This document shows positions 20,401-29,177 of a stretch of 64,000 nt of DNA, one piece after another. The first letter of the stretch is position 1; every line of letters starts with the position of its first letter. Under the pieces are notes generated by a model. It did no database searches, was not told the DNA's origin, and was given only the letters and a program-made list of their open reading frames with translations. Source of the stretch: Rhynchopus sp. YZ270_cl-10 (Eukaryota; Euglenozoa; Diplonemea; Diplonemida; Diplonemidae); NCBI GenBank assembly GCA_964035575.1, contig OZ037862.1, positions 930,001 to 994,000 of the forward strand, written 5' to 3'. The position numbers and the translations under genes were made by a program.

Positions 20401-22471
20401 CTCTATTGAAGCTGAAGGGACCACCATCAATGCGGAGCTATACCGAGGCGCGGTAAGCGCTTTTTGCGGTCCCGCAGACAGCCCTGAGAGACAAAACACG
20501 CTTCTTACCTACCTCTCCTCCCTCGAAGCTGTCACAGCACGGAGCGACGAACGTCTCTACCTTCTCCTCGTCTGCGAGGGTGTCGCCCTGAAGAACACCT
20601 TCCTGCACTACGCCAGCCTTAACATCGCTGAAGGCTTTACCATAACAGCGGCATTAGCACTGTGTGAAGAGCTTGGTATAGCAACGTCGCCTATTCAGGA
20701 CCTTATTCCAACAGGGTGTGCAGAAAGCACGCCAGAAGAAGGGGACGCAGCGTTGCGAGAGAACTGCGTGAATATCATGAAAGAGCCGGCGGAACGGCTC
20801 AGAGAGGTAAGCCAGGATGGGCCATTTGTGGAAAAGACGTCAAGCGAGGTTTTATTGAATCCAAAGAATGCGAAACGCAAGGAGAAAAGTGGTTCGATCT
20901 GTCCAGAGTTTGTCCGAGAAGGTGCGGACCTCCTCTTTGCTACCGGGGATTTTGATGCAATGCTTGAAGTAAAAGCGGTTCCGGTGGTTCATTTGACAAA
21001 AGGGTTTCGGAATGTTGTGGCCTCGGTTGCTGCGGCTATGATCTCTTCTGAGAGGGAGGAGGAGAGTGCAAAGGACGACGACTCAAAATTTCTTGGAAGC
21101 AGCAGCACCGACAAAAAACGCAAACCCTCAAAACGAATCTCCACCGCCCCTCCTCCAGAGGTAAAACCCCATTCCTCCCGTCCATTGGACATCGTCTACA
21201 ACACATACCTCAGCGAAACCGAAATTCGAAACTGCTTCACCACTGCCGTAGAAGAATGCGACATCGCAAGCCGCCCCTACAAAGCGAAACTCAAGACACC
21301 AACAGAGGCCCCTCCACCACCAGCTTTGACTCTCATGTCTTTTACCGCGTTTCTCACCAAGCTAAGTCTCGCGATACGTGACAAAACCCAATCCGCGCTT
21401 TCCTCTGCAGTTAAACACCGCAAATCGGAGATCACCTTGGCACGCCCGGTTACAGAAGATATTATAAGCTCGCTTTCTCCGCCAAAGGGTTTGCGTGGGA
21501 AGATGATGAAGCATGCGAAGAGCATCAAAACGCCTTCAAAGATAGACGAGGAATTGTCAAGCTTTAAGGCGCTTATTGAAGAGCCCACTGCCGAGACGGT
21601 AGGGGATACATTGTGCAGTGCGTCAGGTGATGCCATTCCATGGGCAAGTGATGATGCAAAGAGGCAGCACCGTCCCTCAGAGGAGCTCTTTGTTGCTGTA
21701 TCACCTCGCACCGCGATGCGTCGTGTCAGCAGCAATATTAAAAGGAAGAAACCTAAAGAAGAAAAAAAACTCCCTGATATCGAAGAAGACGACCCACACA
21801 CAGAAACAGAAGTCAACACAAAAAGTTTTGAAGAGGTTTTCGGTGTTTTCAAGGTTCTTGCGCGACGTCTTCCTGTCAAGGTAACAAGCCAAACCTTTCT
21901 GCGTCTGTACAGCCCAGAAGGCATGCGGGTCATGGGAAGAGTGGGTCTGTCTATGTCAAAGCTGTACACCGAACATTCCTGCACAACATCACAGCAGCCG
22001 GTCCTGGAGGACCGTGTCATGTCGCGTGCACAGTTGGTGAAGTTGTTCGTTGCGTCGAAGCTTATCCCAGATGTTCTTCCGACGTTGTGCTCGCTGGATG
22101 TGTTTTTGCTGTTGTTGGAGACGGCAAGGCATTTGTCCTCTGTGCAAGACCTGCTGCAGGTGAACTACCAGGCAGGGACTGACTATGTGCAGGCACTGCA
22201 CGCGGCAGGGGTGGCAGGCTTCGCAGGGTGTGCGTCTGCGCCGTCGGCATTGAAGAGTGAGATGCACGACGTGCCGCCGGTGCAGAACCTCTCCCTCCAG
22301 AGTGCGCAGCTCATCGTAGGGGTCAGCTTTGTGCACTTCGTCGAAATGGTCTTCCTGCTCGCGCAAAAAGCGGCCCCAGTCCTCCTCGCTTCGCCAGAAG
22401 AACGTTTCGAGTACTTCACCGTGCACGTCTTCCTCCCACGCTTTGCAGATCTCCTAGCCACACCCTCATAA
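17408..22471 (+). CDS. Large coiled-coil protein of unknown function (1687 residues)
   Basis: A single open frame of 1687 residues. The N-terminus is basic and low-complexity. At residues about 114-137 an Ala/Thr run is encoded by an imprecise GCCACT hexamer repeat (about 17748-17810). Residues about 337-385 have two Trp-centred helices (FFSWKRH and MAAWKVAM) that recall Sfi1-type centrin-binding repeats, followed by a coiled coil at about 388-445. Segments near 514 (FALLSLWANDLID) and 778 (VLLWVSCQL) faintly recall calponin-homology helices. Near the C-terminus, SFTAFLTKLSLAI and SFVHFVEMVFLLA share an F-x-x-F-hydrophobic pattern seen in degenerate EF-hand proteins of cilia. Lys-rich disordered linkers lie at about 1210-1270 and 1440-1470. 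Together this suggests a cytoskeletal or axonemal scaffold, but I cannot assign a family. The first ATG is used; earlier introns cannot be ruled out. Confidence 0.7.
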   Translation: MTERHAFRSKQRHRPSSACIFGRRVDEPQHPKVRLGSCYLREGDQGRWGPKQAAAATAPRTTKKEPSPYESPTVRAGEAKIRGIISDGVFSFASLNKMKTEQIWKESAAAANTATTTATTTATATATATATATSPKRTPLKNSNILKYAMSPQNTDQSVGGEIEAKLKAIEGLKKKTREEGMEGLLGMMVAFLSEAHGTGARGALLCAMCDFFRALFASMSPTQYATVLGVSASWAAMLVAIGTLVAPSLMADPIGPPSPIEIPPGKNLPSAAVVLSWVERRRKEYDKATFWETACRTGSERDFLLGELTSRDLMKHQTKNKGSLMVSKAGEELKKSFFSWKRHTVWMQQRRKSVLRKLTTFQNSVVLRKTMAAWKVAMVITKCSNAKIETRRLEGGLTVLQRKNAELLQKYKESEESRSSLNVECEKLMVELAELKRVEAATANSKRSGSGSSLFFDLSRPLHDDIGALCTGFIAFRRLDPSALMSTQQDYVENEPDYYSVHIKRGLSISCAERWTPFALLSLWANDLIDHSTRFSVPVSEPELKDCYPLFPAISSEASTEYMLHLPDPEDIVLKKAQREARTQSARGVTFGSPVTPLIGSAGDFSVTVWCVLLFQIAPSAFKQIFPYEVLRVKREEKDGFEQFCENNGLDGIEGEELGNYVWDTLRLIGMTQGMDRDRFLHHKEDTITNLLANLLTYHVHCTALPLDQLQGRACATAVPPWHARPTFPPPITLKAAVFPPPLSYVEDRQQKQLTTEKRLPVQDQRGYESLKGPRRESTVSIVLLWVSCQLQMSQGYAKFRTLEKDPKTADLRTFRDVGRTVLRFSRKVALTNNTCQGLPVWWQGIKEWSEVDPKYLCTTFEDVETLWKLVLLASHVIRPFVVTPLYIPNEKNDSIAFANYLFACLQVLYGREVFPLTALQLSIASNDAKLIYTTLLYNGCWLRTKQEDVREQNLPFPLARTSITTLRAKWNEIISVKKKGKQSESDERKRLSLAIRSIEAEGTTINAELYRGAVSAFCGPADSPERQNTLLTYLSSLEAVTARSDERLYLLLVCEGVALKNTFLHYASLNIAEGFTITAALALCEELGIATSPIQDLIPTGCAESTPEEGDAALRENCVNIMKEPAERLREVSQDGPFVEKTSSEVLLNPKNAKRKEKSGSICPEFVREGADLLFATGDFDAMLEVKAVPVVHLTKGFRNVVASVAAAMISSEREEESAKDDDSKFLGSSSTDKKRKPSKRISTAPPPEVKPHSSRPLDIVYNTYLSETEIRNCFTTAVEECDIASRPYKAKLKTPTEAPPPPALTLMSFTAFLTKLSLAIRDKTQSALSSAVKHRKSEITLARPVTEDIISSLSPPKGLRGKMMKHAKSIKTPSKIDEELSSFKALIEEPTAETVGDTLCSASGDAIPWASDDAKRQHRPSEELFVAVSPRTAMRRVSSNIKRKKPKEEKKLPDIEEDDPHTETEVNTKSFEEVFGVFKVLARRLPVKVTSQTFLRLYSPEGMRVMGRVGLSMSKLYTEHSCTTSQQPVLEDRVMSRAQLVKLFVASKLIPDVLPTLCSLDVFLLLLETARHLSSVQDLLQVNYQAGTDYVQALHAAGVAGFAGCASAPSALKSEMHDVPPVQNLSLQSAQLIVGVSFVHFVEMVFLLAQKAAPVLLASPEERFEYFTVHVFLPRFADLLATPS
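17748..17810 (+). repeat. GCCACT/GCCACC microsatellite inside a gene
   Basis: An imperfect 6-base (partly 3-base) repeat of GCCACC, GCCACT and GCTACT encodes the Ala/Thr run of the 1687-residue protein. Its length is a multiple of three, so it keeps the frame and probably varies between individuals. Confidence 0.75.
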
Positions 22472-23146
22472 CGCCCTGCCAACATATGTTCCTTTACAGT
22501 GCATGTGTTTGCGTTAAGATATAAGAGTAAATTTTTGGTTTTTTTTGTTCAAAAATGCAAGACCACAGCGCAGCTGGTAAACGGGATATATAAGTGTTTC
22601 TCTTCGAGGTCCTGGGGATGCAAGGGAAGTGCAGGATCTTGATCCTCGCAATGCGCCTCACTACATGCCTTATACACCACTCGTGTGTTCGTTCCATTCC
22701 TTCACGACAACCACACCACCTTACGTGACTTCCACTCCATCTTCATGAGGGTTCCGTCATGGACAGCAGGCAGCTGTGCACTCCTGTATCGTAGCCTCCA
22801 GTGCTTCGAGCCCGCGTCTGCTTCCGTCGGGCGTGAAGGAAACGTTGGGTATGGCGATGTCAGCAGACTCGACGAAAAGGATTGATATTATACCGCTGGT
22901 CCGTCACCAGCCTCGTCACTTCTGAATTCTGGCCCACTGTTAACAACGTTGCCAATTCATGTTGGCTTTTATCCCTCCTCGTGATTTGTGTGCCGTGTTG
23001 CTTAGCTTCGAGCTATATGTGTTCTCTGTCACCGTGCCAGGTGCAGTCTCTGTACTCATCACATCAGGTCATGGATGTGTGTGACAGTTTGTGTTCATTC
23101 TATACCCAAACCCCACCCCACAACACCACTCAAGGTATCTATAAAA
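22472..23146. other. 5' flank of PDI gene A, with a block repeated upstream of gene C
   Basis: Positions about 22560-22850 are roughly 80-85% like 28604-28890, upstream of PDI gene C, including a stretch starting GATGCAAGGGAAGTGCAGGA and another starting TTCCATTCCTTCACGACAAC. Closer to the gene, 22940-23146 matches the flanks of genes C and D (GCCAATT, ATTGGTGTGCCGTGTTG-like, CATTCTATACCCAA). No open frame is conserved between the blocks, so they are more likely co-duplicated flanking DNA and promoter than a gene. Confidence 0.6.
23131..23146 (+). promoter_or_regulatory. CAAGGTATCTATAAAA element abutting the PDI start codons
   Basis: CAAGGTATCTATAAAA directly precedes the ATG of PDI gene A. 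The same 16 bases precede gene B (24955-24970), gene C (29162-29177) and gene D (31811-31826). In B this and about 15 bases before it are all that remain of the shared 5' flank. It contains a TATAAAA. If that works as a TATA box the 5' UTR would have to begin further on, so it may instead be an initiator or translation-context element. Confidence 0.5.
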
Positions 23147-24645
23147 ATGGGAGTGCTCTCGAAGGCAACCGTCTTCGCCGCCCTTGTCGGGGCGTGCGTG
23201 GCGAGCGATGTGATTGTGGGAACCACTGACAACTTCGACGCTGAGATCGCCGAGGGTGTTGTGCTGGCTGAGTTCTACGCACCCTGGTGTGGACACTGCA
23301 AGACTCTCGCACCTGAGTGGGAGACCGCGGCAACCGCACTTGTGGGCAAGGCCAAGCTGATGAAGGTATGTTGTCACTTGTTTCTTTTTGCAGTTCAAAA
23401 ACCACAATCCCTCAACAGATTGACGCGACCGTTGAGACCGAGCTCGGAAGCAAGTACGGAGTGCAGGGATACCCCACGATCAAGTACTTCATGGACGGAG
23501 GAGACGCACAGGACTACGACGGAGGACGCAAGTCTGACGACATCGTGTCGTGGGTGTCGAAGATGACCGGCCCTGCCGTCAAGGTCGCAGCCGACGCTGC
23601 TGCCTTCGAGGCACTGAAGAAGGAGAACCGTGTCCTCGCTGTGTTCTTCGGAGAGGAGGACTCTGCCGACGCCAAGTCCTTCGAGAAGGTTGCCAAGGCC
23701 AACCGTGGCGCACACGTGTTCGCCGCTGTGTACGACGCCGCCCTGCAGACCGCTGAGGGTGTTGACGCTGGCTCCGTTGCCGTGTACAAGACCTTCGACG
23801 AGAACAAGGACGTGACCAAGTACACTGAGGACTTCCTCACCTTCGTGAAGGCCTCGAGCTTCCCCATCTTCGACGAGATTGGCCCTGACAACTACAAGAA
23901 CTACGTCGACCGTGGTCTTCCCATTGGATGGCTGTTCGTGGACCCCGCTGACACCGAGAAGACCGCGTCTGCCAAGGCTGCCATTGAGGCCGCCGGCAAG
24001 GCCCTGAAGGGAAAGATCTCCCTTGTGTGGCTGAGCGGAGTGCAGTACGGCCAGATGGCCGGACGTGTTGGTCTGTCCGGAAAGGTGTGGCCCTCATTCG
24101 GAATTGACGACAACGGCGAGCACTTCGGATTCGACGAGTCGAAGGACATCACCGAGGAGGCCATTGCCGCCTGGACTGGTGACTGGGCTGAGGGCAAGCT
24201 TGTTGCCACCGTGAAGTCGGACCCCGTCCCTGAGGAGCCGACCGTTGGTGGAGTGACCACCATTGTGGGAGAGACCTTCAAGAGCATTGTCTTCGACGAG
24301 TCGAAGGACGTGTTCATCAAGTTCTACGCCCCGTGGTGTGGACACTGCAAGTCGATGATCCCTGCCTACGACCAGCTCGGCAAGACCTTCGAGGACAACG
24401 AGAACGTTGTCATCGGTAAGTTCGACGCCACCACCAACGACGCACCCAAGGGATTCAACGTTGAGGGATTCCCGACCCTGAAGTTCGTGAAGGCAGGATC
24501 CAACGACGTATGTTCACTTCCTGCACTGCCACATCAATCAACACAACACAACAAACCACACACCACTTCACAGATTGTCGACTACAGCGGAGGACGCGAC
24601 TTCGAGGGCATGGAGGCCTTCATCAAGGAGAACGCCAACCTGTGA
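23147..24645 (+). CDS. Protein disulfide isomerase, copy A (3 exons)
   Basis: Exons are 23147-23365, 23419-24507 and 24574-24645, giving 459 residues. The enzyme makes and rearranges disulfides in the ER lumen. Residues 1-19 are a signal peptide. The first thioredoxin domain has APWCGHCK at 45-52; two redox-inactive thioredoxin-like regions follow; the second active domain has APWCGHCK at about 375-382. This a-b-b'-a' order and the length are typical. The chain ends in ENANL, without KDEL or HDEL. Intron 1 (53 bp) runs from GTATGTTGTC to CCTCAACAG; an earlier TTTTTGCAG cannot be the acceptor because it leads to a stop. Intron 2 (66 bp) is a multiple of three without a stop. GAC/AAG/GCC-rich codons suggest high expression. 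It is the first of four tandem copies. Confidence 0.95.
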
Positions 24646-24970
24646 AGCCGACACACGCAGAGGCAGGACAGCAGGTAACGGATTCTCGTGAATCTCTTCT
24701 CTCACTGTTGTTCTGTTTCTATTGTTTATTTTTTTTGTGAATAAAGTGAATGTTATCCACTCTATCGCACCCATGCCCATCCCAACCCCGTTTCCATGAA
24801 CGCTGCTTGCAGCTTCAGAGAGCAACGTTTAAGATCTTGTGAATCTCAAGGAAATAAGACAAAAAGTAAGACAAAACGAAAGCCTTTCTATTATATTTGC
24901 AACACAGCACTGCCACTCCATCGCCTGAAACCAACCCCACCCCACCACACCACTCAAGGTATCTATAAAA
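24646..24970. other. Spacer between PDI genes A and B, with duplication junction
   Basis: The first 300 bp match the 3' flank of genes B and C. Near 24935-24950, in the C-rich GAAACCAACCCCACCCCACC, it switches to the last bases of the PDI 5' flank (CACCACTCAAGGTATC). The normal 5' flank also has ACCCCACCCCA at this place, so the A-B junction fits unequal crossover at short C-rich homology, leaving gene B without the longer 5' flank of A, C and D. Confidence 0.65.
24740..24745 (+). promoter_or_regulatory. Polyadenylation signal AATAAA of PDI gene A
   Basis: AATAAA about 95 bases after the stop codon, following a T run and preceding GTGAATGTTATCC. The same block follows genes B (28396-28401) and C (30784-30789) but not gene D, whose 3' flank is unrelated. 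Confidence 0.65.
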
Positions 24971-27900
24971 ATGGGAGTGCTCTCGAAGGCAACCGTCTTC
25001 GCCGCCCTTGTCGGGGCGTGCGTGGCAAGCGATGTGATTGTGGGAACCACTGACAACTTCGACGCTGAGATCGCCGAGGGTGTTGTGCTGGCTGAGTTCT
25101 ACGCACCCTGGTGTGGACACTGCAAGACTCTCGCACCTGAGTGGGAGACTGCGGCAACTGCGCTTGTGGGCAAGGCCAAGCTGATGAAGGTATGTTGTCA
25201 CTTGTTTCACCGGTCTACACACCAGGTGACACTCTGTGCATCGCGCCCTTTGCTTATTTTGCTTTCTGGTTCTGCGTGGTGGAACCCCACTATGCAGGGC
25301 GAGTGCACACCGTTCGACGGTGTGATTCTAAGACATGGGGCATGACTGATGCCTGTTGTCTTGACGTAGGGCATATAGTATAGTGGAGCACACTCGAGGG
25401 TGGTTACACTAATGCAACCAAGTTTTCTAAACGATGTAGTTAAGGAAGGTTGAAATACATTAATAACAAGGTTACGATCTACAGAGGGTGCCGTCATAGC
25501 ATGGTTCACCTCTTTTCGTCTCGCCCACACTCAATTACTCACCATCCTGGCGAGCTCACGTTGTCACGGCTGTCGATGTGCAGCAGCAGGATGGTTCGGG
25601 TCGCACTCAGGTTGTCGAGCGTTCCCCGTGCATCCTTCTGAGATGGGCGACGATCTCGAGGCATGCTCCTGCGCCCGAGCCCTGGCAGGTGTCCTTTAGT
25701 TGCTGGTGAAGTACAGAGTGGCTCCCGGTGCTCGCTGCTCCATCGCGGTGGTGGTCGTCACTGCCACGCAAGCAAAAAGTGAGAGCGCCAAAAAACACTT
25801 TGACGGGAGCTTTTCCCCAACACTCGCGACTCGAACAAGCCTGCGCAAGGGTACTCTTGCTGTGGTACCCTACAGATGTATCAGTCACCCTCTGGATCAT
25901 GCACACTGCAGCACCAACCACGAAATTACTCAGCCGATCAGGCAGAGTCAACGGCCCACGGCGCTTTTCCAGTGCTTGTACGGAAGCACTGATCTTGGCC
26001 CGCACACCTTGGACCTCATTTACAGCTTCGGGTGCCAGGTCATTTACACCGATGCTCTTCCGTATGTCGGCGTCGGTGATTGCCTGCAACAGGTCTACGC
26101 AGTCGATGTGGCGTGGCGGGGTGGGGAACGTGCTCTTTCCTAATGCTAGAGCCGCGGACAAACAAAAAAAACCACATGCGTGCGGATCCTGCTGCGCCCA
26201 ATTCTCACTCAAGCGGAAGTCAATGCCGTACACTTTTGTCATATCCCCGAAGCACGAGGAAGGGAAAGAGCAGTCGAGTCAAAGACCAGAACTGAATATG
26301 GCCCGTCTCCAAGAAAGAGACGTAATGTTGTTGAGGGCGGAACAAATTTGTGTTGCAGTTTGGGAGGTTCTGCTGCGTCGGGAGTCGCTTCGCGCTGAGG
26401 TTCATCTTCGAGAGGAGGGAGGCGGTGCACTATCGACGTCACGTCCTGTTCTGTGCCATGCCATGCCGTGAAGCGTGTGTGTTCAGAGTAGTTTGCCAAG
26501 GCAGTGTGTGTTATTTAAGTGAAGGCTGCACTTAAAAGGATTAGCCACCATCAACGCCCCAATACATCTTGTTCACGCCTTGTTCACATTTGAGTTTTAG
26601 TCACCCAAATGGTGAATGGCCCTCATGCTTCTATTGAAAGAAAAAATACAAAGGGCGAGGTCCGGAGCCGAACGGCTAATGTGCGTAGGTTATTGGTTGG
26701 TGCGCTTGGAAGCAGCTGGTGCATTTCATCATTTACCACTGCGGGCGCGAGGTAGGAACCTAGTAAACAACCTAGGAACGGAGCTTGCGAGCAACTCGCG
26801 AGGGTTAGGTGTCGATACTCTTAGCCTCTCTTAGCCTATACGGATTGCTGCCCCGGTGTGCATTCAGTGCGACACCTTTAGTGTGGAGCGGTGCTGGATG
26901 ATTACCAGGTGTGACGTATTGGCTCTGAGGCAAAAGAGTAACCTGCCGTGCTAGGATCCTCTTGGTGTCTAATTTGTTGCCAGTGCTTTTTAGTTATTTA
27001 CTGCATGTTTATACGTAAGACATGTCATAGTTTTTGCTTTACTTTTCCCCCTAACAAACACAATCCCTCAACAGATTGACGCGACCGTTGAGACCGAGCT
27101 CGGAAGCAAGTACGGAGTGCAGGGATACCCCACGATCAAGTACTTCATGGACGGAGGAGACGCACAGGACTACGACGGAGGACGCAAGTCTGACGACATC
27201 GTGTCGTGGGTGTCGAAGATGACTGGCCCTGCCGTCAAGGTCGCAGCCGACGCTGCTGCCTTCGAGGCACTGAAGAAGGAGAACCGTGTCCTCGCTGTGT
27301 TCTTCGGAGAGGAGGACTCTGCCGACGCCAAGTCTTTCGAGAAGGTCGCCAAGGCCAACCGTGGCGCACACGTGTTCGCCGCTGTGTACGACGCCGCCCT
27401 GCAGACCGCTGAGGGTGTTGACGCTGGCTCCGTTGCCGTGTACAAGACCTTCGACGAGAACAAGGACGTGACCAAGTACACTGAGGACTTCCTCACCTTC
27501 GTGAAGGCCTCGAGCTTCCCCATCTTCGACGAGATTGGCCCTGACAACTACAAGAACTACGTCGACCGTGGTCTTCCCATTGGATGGCTGTTCGTGGACC
27601 CCGCTGACACCGAGAAGACCGCGTCTGCCAAGGCTGCCATTGAGGCCGCCGGCAAGGCCCTGAAGGGAAAGATCTCCCTTGTGTGGCTGAGCGGAGTGCA
27701 GTACGGCCAGATGGCTGGACGTGTTGGTCTGTCCGGAAAGGTGTGGCCCTCGTTCGGAATTGACGACAACGGCGAGCACTTCGGATTCGACGAGTCGAAG
27801 GACATCACCGAGGAGGCGATTGCCGCCTGGACTGGCGACTGGGCTGAGGGCAAGCTTGTTGCCACCGTGAAGTCGGACCCCGTCCCTGAGGAGCCGACCG

Positions 27901-28301
27901 TTGGTGGAGTGACCACCATTGTGGGAGAGACCTTCAAGAGCATTGTCTTCGACGAGTCGAAGGACGTGTTCATCAAGTTCTACGCCCCGTGGTGTGGACA
28001 CTGCAAGTCGATGATCCCTGCCTACGACCAGCTCGGCAAGACCTTCGAGGACAACGAGAACGTTGTCATCGGTAAGTTCGACGCCACCACCAACGACGCA
28101 CCCAAGGGATTCAACGTTGAGGGATTCCCGACCCTGAAGTTCGTGAAGGCAGGATCCAACGACGTATGTTCACTTCCTGCACTGCCACATCAATCAACAC
28201 AACACAACAAACCACACACCACTTCACAGATTGTCGACTACAGCGGAGGACGCGACTTCGAGGGCATGGAGGCCTTCATCAAGGAGAACGCCAACCTGTG
28301 A
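24971..28301 (+). CDS. Protein disulfide isomerase, copy B (intron 1 enlarged to 1885 bp)
   Basis: Exons are 24971-25189, 27075-28163 and 28230-28301. The spliced protein is the same 459 residues as copy A; the exons differ only at silent sites. Intron 1 keeps the first 19 bases of the normal intron (GTATGTTGTCACTTGTTTC) and its last 18 or so (CACAATCCCTCAACAG). The middle, including TTTTTGCAG, is replaced by about 1.85 kb of foreign DNA. Whether it still splices well is unknown, but the exons show no decay. Intron 2 is 66 bp as in copy A. The 5' flank is cut down to about 30 shared bases, so its promoter may differ from the other copies. Confidence 0.9.
25398..25426 (+). repeat. Variant of the 29-bp dispersed sequence
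   Basis: It differs from 5596-5624 and 53127-53155 at two bases. Its left flank (TATAGTGGAGCACACTCGA) matches the left flank of the 5596 copy with small changes, but its right flank does not. Confidence 0.7.
25607..26242 (-). pseudogene. Cysteine-protease-like fragment (adenain/Ulp1 type), fossil
   Basis: A reverse-strand open frame of 211 residues inside the intron insertion. Near its start is [20 protein letters not shown], which fits the Gln-x(5)-Cys-Gly-x-Phe active-site pattern shared by adenain-type (C5) and Ulp1-type (C48) cysteine proteases. The His part of the active site lies outside this frame, so it is a fragment. Such proteases are found in Polinton-type virus-like elements and in some other transposons; the rest of the frame is too short and diverged to decide. 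Treated as a fossil of whatever element entered the intron. Confidence 0.45.
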
Positions 28302-29177
28302 AGCCGACACACGCAGAGGCAGGACAGCAGGTAACGGATTCTCGTGAATCTCTTCTCTCACTGTTGTTCTGTTTCTATTGTTTATTTTTTTTGTGAATAA
28401 AGTGAATGTTATCCACTCTATCGCACCCATGCCCATCCCAACCCCGTTTCCATGAACGCTGCTTGCAGCTTCAGAGAGCAACGTTTAAGATCTTGTGAAT
28501 CTCAAGGAAATAAGACAAAAGTAAGACAAAACGAAAGCCTTTGTATTATATTTACAACACAGCACTGCCACTCCATCACCTGAAACCAACCCCACTTCAA
28601 CCACAGCTGGTAAACGGGAGCCTCAAGTGTTTTCTCTTCCAAGTCTGGAGATGCAAGGGAAGTGCAGGATCTTCATCCTCACAATGCGCCTCACTAGGAC
28701 TCTGTCACACCTGATACCTGTACCTCGTGTGTTCGTTCCATTCCTTCACGACAACCACACCACCTTACATGACTTCCGCTCCATCTTCATGAGGGTTCCG
28801 TCATTGACAGCAGGCAGCTGTGCACTCCTGCAGCGTCGCCTCCAGTGCTCCGAGCCCGCGTCTGATTCCGTGGCGAGTGAAGGAAATGTCTGAGAGTCAA
28901 CGAATAGGTTTGATAATATGCCTGGCGGTGGTGCGTATCGGCGTAGTGTGCATCTTATGACGTAAGAGTAATCTCTGTTGAATTCTAGCAGTCGTGTTGC
29001 TTTTGCATTTTGCCAATTCATGTTGGCCTATATCCCTCCTCATGATTGGTGTGCCGTGTTGTTCCGCTCGGTTTTTTGTGTGTCCTCTCTGTCACACCAG
29101 GTCATGAATGTGTGATGACAGTTTCTGTCCATTCTATACCCAACCCCCACCTCACACCACTCAAGGTATCTATAAAA
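28302..29177. other. Spacer between PDI genes B and C
   Basis: It holds the shared PDI 3' flank with AATAAA at 28396, then the block 28604-28890 that resembles 22560-22850 upstream of gene A, then the promoter-proximal PDI 5' flank. No separate gene is seen. Confidence 0.65.

Larger units (their letters stand above)
25209..27055. mobile_element. Foreign DNA inside intron 1 of PDI copy B
   Basis: About 1.85 kb absent from the other three PDI copies. It includes a reverse-strand cysteine-protease-like open frame (25607-26242) and a relative of the 29-bp dispersed sequence (25398-25426) with the same left flank as the copy at 5576. No clear target duplication or long terminal repeats are visible at the ends, and some normal intron bases are missing at the site, so the entry was not a simple clean insertion. 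It looks old and decayed. The family is not determined; a protease of this kind occurs in Polinton-like elements and in some other transposons. Confidence 0.65.

Noticed and set aside
24508-24573. Reading PDI intron 2 as coding sequence (22 extra residues)
   Set aside because: It has GTATGT and CACAG ends, gives low-complexity His/Thr/Gln residues, and in copy C its length breaks the frame while the exons stay intact.
26640-26840. Stretch with several small palindromes (CCTAGG, CTCGCGAG) that could suggest a tRNA or structured RNA
   Set aside because: I could not draw a cloverleaf with the right arm lengths or find convincing A and B boxes.
25222-26878. Possible terminal inverted repeats (AGGTGACACTCTGTGCAT against the complement of 26852-26877) for the PDI intron insertion
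   Set aside because: The match needs a gap and several mismatches and does not reach the insertion ends, so it may be chance.
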